Notes: generated from the letters alone by a model not told the origin. A stretch of 64,000 bases of DNA from Pseudomonadota bacterium (GCA_026399755.1 JAPLQI010000004.1:29755-93754); one strand, 5' to 3'; counted from the stretch's first letter, positions 1 to 10,054 are shown. A program made the numbers and translations.

Positions 1-199
1 AAGCCACCAGCCAAGATAAGCCCCAAGCGCTGGGCCAAAGATCAAACAGCCTAGATGTAAAACCCACACCACGCAAAGTGCTTATCAATGAAACAACGCA
101 AGTCATTAAAATAGAGAGTAAAAATGGCATAACTAAATTGGCATGCCTAGCGGGAATTAAGCCCAATCGGCGACGAGCGGAAGGATTTGATGATTTCAT
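1..199 (-). CDS. DUF2798 family membrane protein (partial, C-terminus outside window)
   Basis: An open minus-strand frame runs from an ATG at 197-199, preceded by a GGAG ribosome-binding site, to the window edge without a stop. It encodes about 66 residues. After a basic N-terminus comes a hydrophobic stretch containing PFLLSILMTCVVSLISTLR and then a second apolar stretch rich in Trp (WPSAWGLSWLVA). This pattern matches the small two-helix DUF2798 inner-membrane proteins, whose function is unknown. The assignment rests on remembered family pattern and on a partial protein. The rest of the gene lies upstream of the window start. Confidence 0.6.
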   Translation of the reverse strand, partial: MKSSNPSARRRLGLIPARHANLVMPFLLSILMTCVVSLISTLRGVGFTSRLFDLWPSAWGLSWLVA

Positions 200-425
200 A
201 GCAACTCCATAAGCCGGACAAACAAGCGCCTTTTTGCAGCAATGCGTCTTAAGCCCTTGCTCAGGGAAAAAAACGCTCATAAAAAAAAATTTCTTATGGC
301 AGCAGCAAAAAACAAGCACCGGAAATATCCGGCGGCTTTAGCGCGTTGATTGACGTAAACGCTTACGGCAAACCAAGAGATGATTTACACCATCATCATA
401 TCTAAACATACAAACAAGTTCAAGC

Positions 426-710
426 TTAAAATCCAGCCAATAATGCTTGGATTTTCCAAGCCCAACGGCGCACAGACGATGTATCAATGATGTGTATTTC
501 TACCCCGTCCCCCGCCAAGCTCACCCAGCCCGCTTCCTCTATCAACTCAAACTCGCCTTCAAGCAATACTCGGGTCTGTGGCAGTAAAAGCTCCCCCATA
601 TAATGCGGCGTGTATTGAAGATGCAGCTTGCCCCGCTGCACCAAGATCTGTGTGCCAGCCCTTAAATAGCCACGTACTACTTGGCCTTTGCGTAAAACTT
701 GCTTTTTCAT
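426..710 (-). CDS. Hypothetical small protein, possibly DUF2917-like
   Basis: This 94-residue protein lies divergent from the MocR-type regulator gene. It has no signal peptide or membrane helix and is made of short predicted beta strands (QILVQRGKLHLQY, TRVLLEGEFELIEEAGWVSL). Such a compact beta fold resembles the DUF2917 or cupin-like small proteins common in betaproteobacteria, but the match is weak and no function can be given. MocR regulators often control a divergently transcribed neighbour, so this gene is a candidate target. The basic N-terminus (MKKQVLRKGQVVRGYLR) is consistent with a genuine start. Confidence 0.5.
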   Translation of the reverse strand: MKKQVLRKGQVVRGYLRAGTQILVQRGKLHLQYTPHYMGELLLPQTRVLLEGEFELIEEAGWVSLAGDGVEIHIIDTSSVRRWAWKIQALLAGF

Positions 711-902
711 CGCCTTGCTCCGCCACTTTTGATGCAGACCATCTTAAATTGCAGCAAGGCGCAAAAACAGCGACAAGAAATCAGCATCTGCTACGCAACA
801 AGGGCGATTTATTTCATCTGTTATGCTGTGGTTTATCGCTATCTATATCTATGTAAAAGCACACTGTTACTGCATGATTCCCTTTCATTAGGCGGAGGCT
901 TT

Positions 903-2348
903 ATGGATTATCTTTACCAGCGCTGGGCGTCGCACTATCTGGCCGCCATCGTGGCAGGCACGCTTAAAGTGGGTGAGCGCATGCCATCCCTGCGAGAGCT
1001 AATGCGCCTGCACGGCATCAGCCTCTCTACCGCCTTGCAATTGTGCCGCCAGCTTGAAACCGACGGCTATCTAGAGGCAAGACCGCGCTCCGGCTATTTT
1101 GTACGCCAAAGGATGCGCATCACGCCGGTGACAGAACCAAGGCTAGAGATCGATCCTGCGCAATATGTAGGAATTCATGCCCGTGTTTCTGGTTTTATTG
1201 CCCGCGGTAGACAGCAGACGATTAAGCATAATTTCTCAGTAGCCCGCTGCTCACCCGATCTTTACCCTGGCGAAGCGCTTAAAAATGCCGCGATTCGGGC
1301 CTTAAAGCAAAGCCCCGATTTATTTGTCAGCGCCGTCCCCAATAAAGGCCATCCAGAATTTAGAGCTGTATTGGCTAAGCGGGCAATGCGCATGGGCGTG
1401 CTGATGTCGCCCGATGAGGTGCTCATTACTCATGGCTGTATCGAGGCGCTTAATCTGGCGCTGCGAGCAGTAGCCCAGCCTGGCGACACCATTGCGGTTG
1501 AATCGCCGACCTTTTACGGGCTGCTGCAAGTTTTGGAAAGCTTGGGCCTACGTGCCATTGAAATTCCCACCAGCCCGCAAACCGGTATTTCTATCGAAGC
1601 CTTGGAGCTGGCTTGCCAAACTTACGACAATATCAAGGCCGTAGTGGTGGTGCCGCATTTGCAAAATCCACTGGGCAGCATCATGCCAGAGACGCATAAA
1701 GACCGGCTGGTAGCGCTTTGCGAAGCGCAGGCGATTCCATTAATCGAAGACGATACCTATAGCGAGCTAATCAACGACGACATTCCGCTGCGCGCCTTAA
1801 AAGCACGTGATCAAACCGGCAATGTGATTTATTGCGCGTCGCTGCATAAGATTTTAGCGCCAGGTATGCGTTTAGGCTGGATGAGCGGTGGGCGCTGGCA
1901 GGCGCGGATCGAGATGCTGAAATACGCGCAAACGCGCGATAACGAGGCATGGTCGCAAATTGCGGCTGCCGAATATATGGGCTCCAGCGCTTACGATCGG
2001 CATTTACGCAAGCTACGCAGCACGCTCAAAACCCAGCGGGAACGCACTGCCGAAGCCATTGCCCGCTATTTTCCAGTGGGTACACGGCTGAATGTGCCCA
2101 ATGGTGGGCTGGCATTATGGGTGGAGTTACCCGAGCAGCTATCGTCTAAGCGGGTTTTTGATGCAGCACTGAAAAAAGGGATTTTAATTGCACCTGGGCT
2201 GATGTTTTCTAACTCAAATCGCTTTGAGCATTTTATTCGCATCAACTGCGGCTGGCCGTTTAGCCCAGAAATAGATCGCGCTTTACAAAGCTTAGGCAAG
2301 CTCATAGAGGAAATGAGCAGCAGCTTAAGCACGACCCATTCTGCCTAA
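903..2348 (+). CDS. MocR-type transcriptional regulator (GntR HTH + aminotransferase class I domain)
   Basis: This 481-residue protein joins an N-terminal GntR winged helix-turn-helix (about residues 1-70, with VGERMPSLRELMRLHGIS) to a PLP-dependent fold-type I aminotransferase domain (about 110-470). The motif SLHKILAPGMRLGW supplies the expected PLP lysine (Lys316), and NPLGS and EDDTYSEL are also family-like. Such proteins usually bind PLP or an amino compound and regulate a nearby operon rather than act as transaminases. An upstream open frame reaches 699, but the ATG at 903 directly follows a strong AGGCGGAGG site and begins the HTH, so it is chosen. The regulated target is not known; the divergent small gene is a candidate. 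Confidence 0.88.
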   Translation: MDYLYQRWASHYLAAIVAGTLKVGERMPSLRELMRLHGISLSTALQLCRQLETDGYLEARPRSGYFVRQRMRITPVTEPRLEIDPAQYVGIHARVSGFIARGRQQTIKHNFSVARCSPDLYPGEALKNAAIRALKQSPDLFVSAVPNKGHPEFRAVLAKRAMRMGVLMSPDEVLITHGCIEALNLALRAVAQPGDTIAVESPTFYGLLQVLESLGLRAIEIPTSPQTGISIEALELACQTYDNIKAVVVVPHLQNPLGSIMPETHKDRLVALCEAQAIPLIEDDTYSELINDDIPLRALKARDQTGNVIYCASLHKILAPGMRLGWMSGGRWQARIEMLKYAQTRDNEAWSQIAAAEYMGSSAYDRHLRKLRSTLKTQRERTAEAIARYFPVGTRLNVPNGGLALWVELPEQLSSKRVFDAALKKGILIAPGLMFSNSNRFEHFIRINCGWPFSPEIDRALQSLGKLIEEMSSSLSTTHSA

Positions 2349-2350
2349 AT

Positions 2351-3640
2351 TTAACTTTCACGCAAATGTAGAATTAAATCTTGTAATGCTTCTTGAGAAA
2401 CGCCATCCAATGTAGGGGAACGGCGCTCTATTTCATTGGCTAAATCAAAAAGCATCCATTCCATTTCGCTCAGCATGGCTTGCAATTCAGCCAGCATTTC
2501 AGGGTCTTCTTCCCCAAAGCTATACATAGACTGCACATCATCGGGGTTTAAACCTGCCTGAACAATCAGCGCACGAATGCTCTCCATACGCTCAAATAAA
2601 AATCCTAGCGGTGAATTAAGGCTCGCCCCTTCATTTATTTGTCCTTTTAACATGGCATGTAAAGCCAGCCATGCTTCAAGAAAATCAGCAATGTGCGCTA
2701 ACTGCAAGGAGACATCTCTTTCTACCACGACTAGATGTTCATCATTATGCACCGAGCCTAATAAATCCCTTAAAGCCTTAACCGTTACTGGATCAAAACG
2801 AGAACGAAGCAAAGTAAATAAAGCGTCTAATCGCTTTGAATCAAAACGATGTAATACCGCATCGGTGACGTCAGCAATGGCAATGATCTGCGCTAGACGG
2901 CTCACCGCGTCATCACGTAAACCATGGGGATAACCGCTGCCATCTAGACGCTCATGATGTTGCAAAATAGCATGCGCGGCAGCCAGCGAAAACACAGGGA
3001 AACTATGCACCAGCATATAGCTAGTAATTGGATGCACATAGATAAAGCGGCGCTCTTGCTGTGTAATTCTATGCGCGGGTGTCAGTAGTTCTGGGTCCGT
3101 ATGCATCTCACCCAAGTCGTGGCATAGCGCCGCCAACACTAAGGCCGTCTTATCAGATTCAGGCAATTTCAGCTGCTGAGCGAGGGAATAAGAAACAATA
3201 CAATTTCTTAGAGCATGTTCAAATAAATTAGGCCGCTGATTTTGCATCACCGTTAGCCTAAATCGAATAGGCATAGGCAAGACTAATGCCGCTAGCTGAT
3301 GCTTAATGGCTAAAGGATCGCCAGCCCTCGTGAGTAGTCTCGCTAAAGTCGGGTCTTTCTCTATTATTTTACCAACTTCAAAAGCCAATTGGCCGCCATC
3401 AAGGGGCCGATCCGTTGCTAAAAGTTGGTCGAGAGGCGTGGCTAATTTGTGCTTAACCAAAAGATCAAATTGGTGGCTGCTAATCTTTGCTCCTTTAGCT
3501 ACCAGCTTCATCCCATTGGCCGCAAAAATATCTTGATCAGCAATCACATCAAGGTGATCCCCCATTTGCGTAGCGGCACGCAAATAGTGAGGATTTTCTT
3601 CAGGCAATTCAGATAACTGCGATAAAGCATCTGGAGTCAT
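2351..3640 (-). CDS. HD-GYP domain protein, probable cyclic-di-GMP phosphodiesterase
   Basis: The protein has 429 residues. An N-terminal region of about 130 residues (with DIFAANGMKLVAKGAKI) precedes an HD-GYP domain. The metal-binding HD pair is in HDLGEMH near residue 172, and HHERLDGSGYPHG near 226 supplies the second histidine pair and the GYP signature. Proteins of this class hydrolyse cyclic-di-GMP and are cytosolic unless fused to membrane segments; none is seen here. The C-terminal 130 residues are helical and acidic and are not recognised. The ribosome-binding site before the ATG is poor, but the residues after it match the usual N-terminus of betaproteobacterial relatives. It ends 2 bp from the convergent MocR gene. 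Confidence 0.85.
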   Translation of the reverse strand: MTPDALSQLSELPEENPHYLRAATQMGDHLDVIADQDIFAANGMKLVAKGAKISSHQFDLLVKHKLATPLDQLLATDRPLDGGQLAFEVGKIIEKDPTLARLLTRAGDPLAIKHQLAALVLPMPIRFRLTVMQNQRPNLFEHALRNCIVSYSLAQQLKLPESDKTALVLAALCHDLGEMHTDPELLTPAHRITQQERRFIYVHPITSYMLVHSFPVFSLAAAHAILQHHERLDGSGYPHGLRDDAVSRLAQIIAIADVTDAVLHRFDSKRLDALFTLLRSRFDPVTVKALRDLLGSVHNDEHLVVVERDVSLQLAHIADFLEAWLALHAMLKGQINEGASLNSPLGFLFERMESIRALIVQAGLNPDDVQSMYSFGEEDPEMLAELQAMLSEMEWMLFDLANEIERRSPTLDGVSQEALQDLILHLRES

Positions 3641-3803
3641 ATTGATGTAATTAAATAAGTGAACTTTCTTAGTCTAGGCCATTTCAAACCTTACTGAGAT
3701 TTATCTTATTTAAATAAAATTGAATCCATGAAATACAGTATTTTTAGCCGCTATTACTTACTTTTCACCGATGATCGCATGCACTCTTTTACATATAAAA
3801 AAA

Positions 3804-3826
3804 ACGAGGCGAAGCCTCGTTTTTTT
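3804..3826 (-). terminator. Rho-independent terminator after dxs
   Basis: A perfect 7-bp GC-rich stem (ACGAGGC/GCCTCGT) with a GAA loop is flanked by A and T runs on both sides, so it can work in both directions. It lies 20 bp beyond the dxs stop. Confidence 0.85.
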
Positions 3827-3846
3827 AACGTAATCAAACCACAGAT

Positions 3847-5709
3847 TTAGATAGCCCAGCGCTCACGAATGCTGGTTTCAACCCCTGCGGCATCCAAGCC
3901 GCATTCGGCCAGTTGTACCTGCTGATCGGCATGCTCCACATAGCGATCAGGAAAGCCCAGTTGCAATACCGGCTTACACAAATCCTGAGCCATTAAGCTT
4001 TCTATTACTGCAGAGCCTGCACCGCCCATGATTGCGCCTTCTTCAACCGTCACCAGATAATCATGGCTGGCGGCCAATTCGGCAATCAATGCACTATCTA
4101 TAGGCTTCACAAAACGCATATTCACCACCGTTGCATCTAATGCTTCACCCGCCTCTAAAGCTGCGCTAAGCACAGGACCAAACGCCAAGATGGCGATCTT
4201 GCTGCCACGGCGGCGCACTTCAGCACAGCCCATAGGGAAAGCAGTCATCGTACTTTGCACTTCAACCCCTAGCCCTGTGCCACGTGGATAACGCACTGCG
4301 CTTGGGCCATCATGCAAAAATGCGGTGTAGAGCATCTGACGGCATTCGTTTTCGTCAGATGGTGTCAGCACCATCATATTGGGAATACAGCGCAGGTAGG
4401 AAAGATCGAATGATCCGGCATGCGTAGGGCCATCGGCCCCTACTTGCCCCGCACGATCGATCGCAAACATGACCGGTAAATTTTGCAAAGCCACATCATG
4501 AATCAGCTGATCATAAGCGCGTTGCAAGAAGGTGGAATAAATCGCCACCACGGGCTTTAAGCCTTCACAAGCCAAACCACCAGCAAAGGTCACCGCATGT
4601 TGCTCGGCAATGCCCACATCAAAATAGCGATCAGGGTGTTCTTGCTCAAAACGCACCAGCCCCGAGCCTTCACGCATGGCAGGAGTGATGCCTAATAAGC
4701 GCTTATCCATTTTGGCCATATCGCACAGCCAATCGCCAAACACCTTGGTGTAGCTGACTTTGGCGGCTTTCGCGCCCTGCATGCCGTCTTCTCTCTCAAA
4801 TGGAGTGACCGCATGGTATTTCACCGGATCGGCAACAGCTTTTTTATAGCCCTCGCCTTTTCGCGTTACTACATGCAAAAACTGCGGGCCTTTAAGCTGC
4901 TTAATATTCGCCAGCGTAGTGACCAGCGTGTCTAAATCGTGGCCATCAATCGGGCCGATGTAATTAAAGCCAAACTGCTCAAACATCGTGCCAGGTGTGA
5001 GCAAGCCTTTAACGTGTTCTTCGCCTTTTTTGGCCAACTCTTTTAAAGGCGGTACCACATCCAGCACTCGGCCGGAGGCGCTGCGAATGCCGTTATAAAA
5101 CTTGCTCGATAATAATTTAGACAAGTAATTGGTGAGTGCGCCCACATTGGGGGAGATCGACATTTCATTGTCGTTCAGCACCACCAGTAAATTCACATCC
5201 CGATGGCCCGCATTATTAAGTGCTTCAAATGCTTGGCCTGCGGTCATCGCTCCATCGCCAATCACAGCAATCGCGTGGCGATCTTCGCCCTTGAGCTTAG
5301 CCGCCTCGGCAAAACCTAAGGCTGCACCAATCGACGTGCTGGAATGCCCCACGCCAAAAGTGTCGTACTCACTTTCTTCACGCTTTGGAAAGCCTGCCAA
5401 GCCATGCTGTTTGCGCATGGTATGCATCTGAGCACGACGGCCCGTTAAGATTTTATGCGGATAGCTTTGATGACCCACATCCCAAACCAAACGATCGTGC
5501 GGTGTGTCAAACACATAATGCAGGGCAACGGTTAGCTCGAGCGCGCCTAGATTAGAAGCAAAATGCCCTCCGGTCTGGCTCACAGAATCAAGCAGGTAGT
5601 TGCGCAATTCATTGGCAAGCTGAGGCAAATCGGCTTTGGCCAATTTTTTAAGCTCCAGCGGACAAGACACCTTATCTAGCAGGGGATAACTCATATCGAG
5701 TTTCTTCAT
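3847..5709 (-). CDS. dxs: 1-deoxy-D-xylulose-5-phosphate synthase
   Basis: This 620-residue enzyme condenses pyruvate and glyceraldehyde 3-phosphate to 1-deoxy-D-xylulose 5-phosphate, the first step of the MEP isoprenoid pathway. The N-terminal transketolase domain carries [17 protein letters not shown] and the thiamine-diphosphate motif [18 protein letters not shown]. The central pyrimidine-binding domain has [17 protein letters not shown] and [15 protein letters not shown]. The length is normal for the family. It is the last gene of xseB-ispA-dxs: the ispA stop and the dxs start overlap by one base (TGATG), which implies translational coupling. The grouping supplies isoprenoid precursors, and the substrates are products of the glycolytic genes further along. 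Confidence 0.98.
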   Translation of the reverse strand: MKKLDMSYPLLDKVSCPLELKKLAKADLPQLANELRNYLLDSVSQTGGHFASNLGALELTVALHYVFDTPHDRLVWDVGHQSYPHKILTGRRAQMHTMRKQHGLAGFPKREESEYDTFGVGHSSTSIGAALGFAEAAKLKGEDRHAIAVIGDGAMTAGQAFEALNNAGHRDVNLLVVLNDNEMSISPNVGALTNYLSKLLSSKFYNGIRSASGRVLDVVPPLKELAKKGEEHVKGLLTPGTMFEQFGFNYIGPIDGHDLDTLVTTLANIKQLKGPQFLHVVTRKGEGYKKAVADPVKYHAVTPFEREDGMQGAKAAKVSYTKVFGDWLCDMAKMDKRLLGITPAMREGSGLVRFEQEHPDRYFDVGIAEQHAVTFAGGLACEGLKPVVAIYSTFLQRAYDQLIHDVALQNLPVMFAIDRAGQVGADGPTHAGSFDLSYLRCIPNMMVLTPSDENECRQMLYTAFLHDGPSAVRYPRGTGLGVEVQSTMTAFPMGCAEVRRRGSKIAILAFGPVLSAALEAGEALDATVVNMRFVKPIDSALIAELAASHDYLVTVEEGAIMGGAGSAVIESLMAQDLCKPVLQLGFPDRYVEHADQQVQLAECGLDAAGVETSIRERWAI

Positions 5710-6602
5710 CAGTTAGTGCGTTCCACAATAAAATCGGCCAATAGCACCAAACTACGGGCTTTTTCACCAAAAGGTGCAATTGCCGCCAGCGCATCCGCTT
5801 TCAACTCCACCGCCTTTTGCTTAGCAGCCGCTAAGCCAAGCAATGAAACATAGGTGGGCTTGTTATTGGCCGCATCTTTTCCTGCTGTTTTGCCCAAGGT
5901 GGCCGAATCCGCCTCTTCATCCAAGACATCATCGACCACTTGAAACGCCAAGCCGATACATTTGGCATAGTGATCTAAGCGAGCGCGATCCTCATCATTC
6001 ATGGCCTCGCCACAATAAGAACCCAACAAGACCGCAGCCCGAATCAAAGCACCCGTTTTTAAACCATGCATTTGTTCTAACTCAGGCAGGCTCAAGGCTT
6101 GGCCTACGCTGTAAAGATCGATTCCTTGTCCGCCACACATGCCTAAACTGCCCGATGCGCGAGCGAGGATATTCACCATTTTTAGCTGGTCGCTAGGATC
6201 ATTGGCTAAGGTACAGGAAGTCAATATTTCAAATGCGGTAGTTTGCAATGCGTCCCCCGCCAATAATGCCGAAGCTTCACCAAAGGCAATATGACAAGTT
6301 GCCTTGCCACGACGCAACACATCGTTATCCATCGCAGGCATATCGTCGTGCACCAGCGAATAGGCGTGGATCAGCTCTACCGCTGCAGCCACATATTGCA
6401 AACGCTCGAACGAGGCGTCAACTACTGCACCCGCAGCAAACGCCAATAAAGGCCGCACCCGCTTGCCGCCATCCAATACTGAATAGCGCATGGCGGTATG
6501 TAATTGAGCAGGAAGATGATTGTCGCTTGGTAGCAGCGCCTCAAGCGTCTGTTCCATGCGATTCTGGACGTCTTGCATCCAGTTTTTAAATTCTAAGGTC
6601 AT
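5709..6602 (-). CDS. ispA: Farnesyl diphosphate synthase (geranyltranstransferase)
   Basis: This 297-residue all-helical prenyltransferase makes farnesyl diphosphate from isopentenyl and dimethylallyl diphosphates. The first aspartate-rich motif is DDMPAMDND, the second is DDVLDEEAD, and the substrate motif GGKRVRPLL precedes them. Its middle position between xseB and dxs is the usual proteobacterial arrangement. Its start directly abuts the xseB stop, and its stop overlaps the dxs start by one base, so the three genes are almost certainly one transcript. Confidence 0.97.
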   Translation of the reverse strand: MTLEFKNWMQDVQNRMEQTLEALLPSDNHLPAQLHTAMRYSVLDGGKRVRPLLAFAAGAVVDASFERLQYVAAAVELIHAYSLVHDDMPAMDNDVLRRGKATCHIAFGEASALLAGDALQTTAFEILTSCTLANDPSDQLKMVNILARASGSLGMCGGQGIDLYSVGQALSLPELEQMHGLKTGALIRAAVLLGSYCGEAMNDEDRARLDHYAKCIGLAFQVVDDVLDEEADSATLGKTAGKDAANNKPTYVSLLGLAAAKQKAVELKADALAAIAPFGEKARSLVLLADFIVERTN

Positions 6603-6833
6603 TTATTCTTTATCCGCAGAGAAGGGCTTGAGCTCAGCACCTTCAAGCACTCGAATACGCTGTTCAGCGTCAGCTAAGCGGCTTTCGCAAAATTGCAGTA
6701 GCTCGGTTCCGCGTTGATAAGTAGTGAGGGCCGTTTCCAGCGGTAAGGAGCCCGCTTCCATTTCAGCAATCAAACTTTCTAACTCTTGGAGACCGACTTC
6801 AAAGCTAACGGGGCTTTTAGTGGCTTTCGGCAT
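6603..6833 (-). CDS. xseB: Exodeoxyribonuclease VII small subunit
   Basis: This 76-residue protein has the XseB pattern: SFEVGLQELESLIAEMEAGSLPLETALTTYQRGTELL broken into two helices, then a CESRLADAEQRI helix. Together with XseA (not in the window) it forms exonuclease VII, which degrades single-stranded DNA. It is the promoter-proximal gene of the xseB-ispA-dxs operon, as in many proteobacteria. Confidence 0.95.
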   Translation of the reverse strand: MPKATKSPVSFEVGLQELESLIAEMEAGSLPLETALTTYQRGTELLQFCESRLADAEQRIRVLEGAELKPFSADKE

Positions 6834-7170
6834 GCGCTAAATATCCCGAATAAAGGCGCAAACTTTAATCCTCTGGGGCTATACAGTCAATATTCATCGG
6901 GCTTTTAGCAAGGCGCTGCTATTTTAAATGCCTGATTGCCACATGATTAATTAATAATACAATCCTAGCAGCGATGATTTAATTGATTTATGAGGATAAA
7001 AATAGTCATATTTTCCTTACAACTTTTATTATTCCCTCTATTTAAAACAAAAATATCAAGCTCAACACCCGCCGTATCAGCTCGCTGCACGGCCTCACAT
7101 CGTGCATAGCATCATTGATTGATTACCTATTCAGGTTAAAATCAAGCTCTATTACCGATGGATACTCAGA
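6834..7170. other. Intergenic region between divergent xseB and GT14 genes
   Basis: This 337-bp AT-rich region must hold the promoter of the xseB-ispA-dxs operon and probably that of the GT14 gene. No operator, RNA gene or repeat was recognised in it. Confidence 0.5.
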
Positions 7171-8022
7171 ATGCGTATTGGCTATTTAATCCTTTGCCAC
7201 GCCCACCCTGCGCAATTAGGCCGGCTTTGCCAGCAAATTTCTGAAGAAAATACCCGGCTTTATATTCATGTAGATGCCAATACATCAGAGCATGAATTTG
7301 AGGCCATGAGAGCAGCTGCCCCCAAAGAGGCGCACTTTATCGAGCGGCAACGCTGCCGCTGGGGAGGATTTTCCTTGGTAAGTGCCAGCTTGGCCTTGAC
7401 TCAGGCGGCGCTGAAAGACGATTGCGATTATATGGTTTTATTATCTGCACAAGATTTTCCGATTAAATCGCAGCAAGAAATCGTTACGCAATTACAAGGC
7501 AGGGCTGGGTTTATTGAGTTTCGCCGCCAGCCAGACCCAGAGTTTGATATTCGCTATCGCTACCAAAGCTATCATCCAGAATGGCTAAAAGGCAGCCTCG
7601 CAGGCAAATTGCTACAAAAAATACAGCGCCCGATTAACAAATTTGGCTTATTTAAGCGCAGCCTGCCCCAGCCATTAACAGCGATTTATTCTGGCTCACA
7701 GTGGTGGTGTTTATCTAAACGCGCCTGCCAAACGCTGCTTCATTTTTGTGAGCAAAATCCAAACATCATTGCTTACTTTCGCCAAACCTTAGTACCCGAT
7801 GAAATGTTTGTGCAAACCATTTTGATGCACACGCCCATCAAGGATGAGCTAATCAACAATTCACAGCACTATCTGGAATGGGCAACTGGCGCTTGGTCGC
7901 CTCGTACCTTTGAGCTCAGTGATATTGAGCGCTTACTGGCGCATCCTGCACTCTTTGCCAGAAAATTTGCGATTGACGGCCAAGTGACAACGCAAATCAG
8001 TCAGCATTTAAAACTCATATAA
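7171..8022 (+). CDS. Core-2/I-branching type N-acetylglucosaminyltransferase (GT14)
   Basis: The 283-residue protein resembles the Branch family (GT14). The N-terminus MRIGYLILCHAHPAQLGRL, a strand IHVDA, the segment RCRWGGFSLVSASLALTQAAL, LLSAQDFPIKS, YSGSQWWCLSK and VPDEMFVQTIL follow in the family order. Characterised members transfer beta-1,6-linked GlcNAc or xylose from a UDP-sugar. There is no signal peptide or transmembrane segment, so it should act in the cytosol on a glycan intermediate. It is followed 89 bp later by a gene for a GlmS paralogue, which suggests a shared role in an amino-sugar-containing glycan. The acceptor cannot be told from sequence. Confidence 0.85.
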   Translation: MRIGYLILCHAHPAQLGRLCQQISEENTRLYIHVDANTSEHEFEAMRAAAPKEAHFIERQRCRWGGFSLVSASLALTQAALKDDCDYMVLLSAQDFPIKSQQEIVTQLQGRAGFIEFRRQPDPEFDIRYRYQSYHPEWLKGSLAGKLLQKIQRPINKFGLFKRSLPQPLTAIYSGSQWWCLSKRACQTLLHFCEQNPNIIAYFRQTLVPDEMFVQTILMHTPIKDELINNSQHYLEWATGAWSPRTFELSDIERLLAHPALFARKFAIDGQVTTQISQHLKLI

Positions 8023-8111
8023 TCATGCACTTATTCAAAACTCAATGAGTCATGAAATTTTGATTTTTATATCAGATAATACAAAGGACTATATCAATCT
8101 AGAGACACAAA

Positions 8112-9899
8112 ATGGGTGCTTTGATCGGAATCGTTTCTCAGAACAATGTTCTGAGCAATATTAATCAACAACTCGCCCCTCTAATTGAACAAGGCCATTG
8201 CAGCGCAACCCTTATTAGCGATCAAGCCGATGCGCAAATTCTATCCTGCCCTATTCTCACCTTGCACCGGCATTTGCACGAGCAAACGGCACATCGGGTT
8301 TTAATCCGCTTAGATTGGGATAAGCCCAATAGTAGTAGTGTGGCCAACTGCCGACAATTTATATCCGTGTGTTGTCGAGGCTTAATTGAAAATAGTGAAG
8401 CCTTGCAAGATAAATTGGCCATCTTGGGCTATTTAAACGAGAGAGTAAGCACAGCCCAACTTGCCGCCGATTTAATTCACTGGCATTACCGCACCCAACA
8501 TGATTTATTAAAAGCGGTTCATTTAGCCGCCAGTGAAATCTGCGGTGTTTATGCCTTGGGGGTGATATCGACAGATCATCCTGATGAAATCATCTGCACC
8601 TCAAAGCAGATTCCTCTCTTTATTGCGCTAGGGGAAAGCTGCGCAGCTTTCTCAGACCAGCCACAAGTACTCCAAAGCATTGCTCCAGAAATGCACTGCT
8701 TGGCCCTTGGTGATACAGCAAAATTTAGCACTAAGGAATGCACCATTGTCGATCATCAGGGCGAGCCCTGCCAACGATTGGCGACAGATCTTCAGCAAGT
8801 CAGCATCAAGCTGCATGGCTTTCATCACTATATGCAAAAGGAAATCAAAGAGCAGGCGGCCATTTTTGCCGACATCCTTGATGACACGGGTTGTGACGCC
8901 AATTTAGCTCAGCTACTCGATAGCGATGCCGCGCGGGTACTTTGCGATATAGAAGGCATTTCATTACTGGCCAGTGGCAGTAGTTATCATGCGGCACTGA
9001 TCGCTCGCTACTGGTTTGAAGCCTTGGCTGGCCTCCCCTGCACAGTAGAATTAGCCAGTGAATATCGCTATCGCGATGCAGTTCAGCACCATAACACGCT
9101 GATTATTGCGATCTCCCAATCAGGGGAAACCGCCGACACCATTGCCGCACTGAAACATGCACAAAGCCAAAATCACGAACACACACTGGCCATCTCTAAT
9201 GCGTCCCCCAGCACCTTGATGCAATTGGCTCGCTTCCAGCTCTTTTTAGCTGCGGGGCCAGAAATTGGCATTACCTCAACCAAAACTTTTAGCACCCAAT
9301 TGCTTGCCTTATATCGACTAGCGCTCAGTTTTTCAAAATTACGGGGTCATCTTGCTCCCGCAGCAGAAGCCGCTGCCTTTGATGACCTGCAACGCCTACC
9401 CCGTGCAGCAAGTGAGCTAGATAGCATCACCGAACAATTGCAAGAATGGGCAAAAATGATATACGCCTGTAAGCATCTGTTTTTTGTTGGCCGCCATCTT
9501 TATTACCCCCTCGCCCAAGAGGCTGCTTTAAAGATGCAAGAAGTCGCTTATATCCATGCCTATGGCTTCCCTGCTGGTGAACTAATCCACGGACCACTGA
9601 CATTAGTAAACAAAGACTTACCTGTCATCGCCTGCTTACCATGGAACCGCCTAACCGAAAAACTACTTGCTAATTTGCAAGAAGTCAGGGCACGAGGTGG
9701 CGAGTTATTTATTTTATCTGATGCAGGGCTCGCCTCAGCAGAACACTTTAATGTGATTTGCATGAGCCATAATCTGCACGATTTAAATCCCGTTTTATAC
9801 GGCATTGCCTTACAAAAATTGGCATATTTAACTGCAATATTACAAAATAACGACGTGGATACCCCAAGATTTCTAAGCAAATCGGTAAAGAAATCTTAA
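8112..9899 (+). CDS. GlmS-like protein with degenerate glutaminase domain and two SIS domains
   Basis: The 595-residue protein has the full GlmS layout: an N-terminal Ntn-type glutaminase-like domain (1-240), SIS1 (about 280-410) and SIS2 (about 445-590). The glutaminase appears dead. Its N-terminus is MGALIGIVSQ where active enzymes have MCGIVG, so the nucleophilic Cys is missing, and the family HTRWATHG loop is replaced by RLDWDKPN. The isomerase half is well kept: SQSGETADT, STKTFSTQL, YIHAYGFPAGEL, HGPL with His493, and the C-terminal LSKSV with Lys590 at the spacing expected for the fructose-6-phosphate Schiff-base lysine. It may be an ammonia-dependent or amine-accepting synthase or a sugar-phosphate isomerase or deaminase. 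It follows the GT14 gene and is unlikely to be the housekeeping GlmS. Confidence 0.85.
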   Translation: MGALIGIVSQNNVLSNINQQLAPLIEQGHCSATLISDQADAQILSCPILTLHRHLHEQTAHRVLIRLDWDKPNSSSVANCRQFISVCCRGLIENSEALQDKLAILGYLNERVSTAQLAADLIHWHYRTQHDLLKAVHLAASEICGVYALGVISTDHPDEIICTSKQIPLFIALGESCAAFSDQPQVLQSIAPEMHCLALGDTAKFSTKECTIVDHQGEPCQRLATDLQQVSIKLHGFHHYMQKEIKEQAAIFADILDDTGCDANLAQLLDSDAARVLCDIEGISLLASGSSYHAALIARYWFEALAGLPCTVELASEYRYRDAVQHHNTLIIAISQSGETADTIAALKHAQSQNHEHTLAISNASPSTLMQLARFQLFLAAGPEIGITSTKTFSTQLLALYRLALSFSKLRGHLAPAAEAAAFDDLQRLPRAASELDSITEQLQEWAKMIYACKHLFFVGRHLYYPLAQEAALKMQEVAYIHAYGFPAGELIHGPLTLVNKDLPVIACLPWNRLTEKLLANLQEVRARGGELFILSDAGLASAEHFNVICMSHNLHDLNPVLYGIALQKLAYLTAILQNNDVDTPRFLSKSVKKS

Positions 9900-10054
9900 T
9901 AAAAATTCAGCAAAAAAAATACTCAAGACAGCTATTGTTAGCTACATAAGGATGGGCTACCACCTCACCCTCAAGCTAATGACTTGTCATTAAAACGCAA
10001 TGTAATAGTCATATTCTTCGACGTTTTTCTGCACCACAGATTTAGAGACGCCTG

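Noticed and set aside
699-902. N-terminal extension of the MocR-type gene
   Set aside because: The ATG at 903 has a strong ribosome-binding site and starts the HTH; the extension has no known domain.
8023-8111. glmS riboswitch/ribozyme upstream of the GlmS-like gene
   Set aside because: The space is only 89 bp and no such fold was recognised; that ribozyme is mainly a Gram-positive feature.
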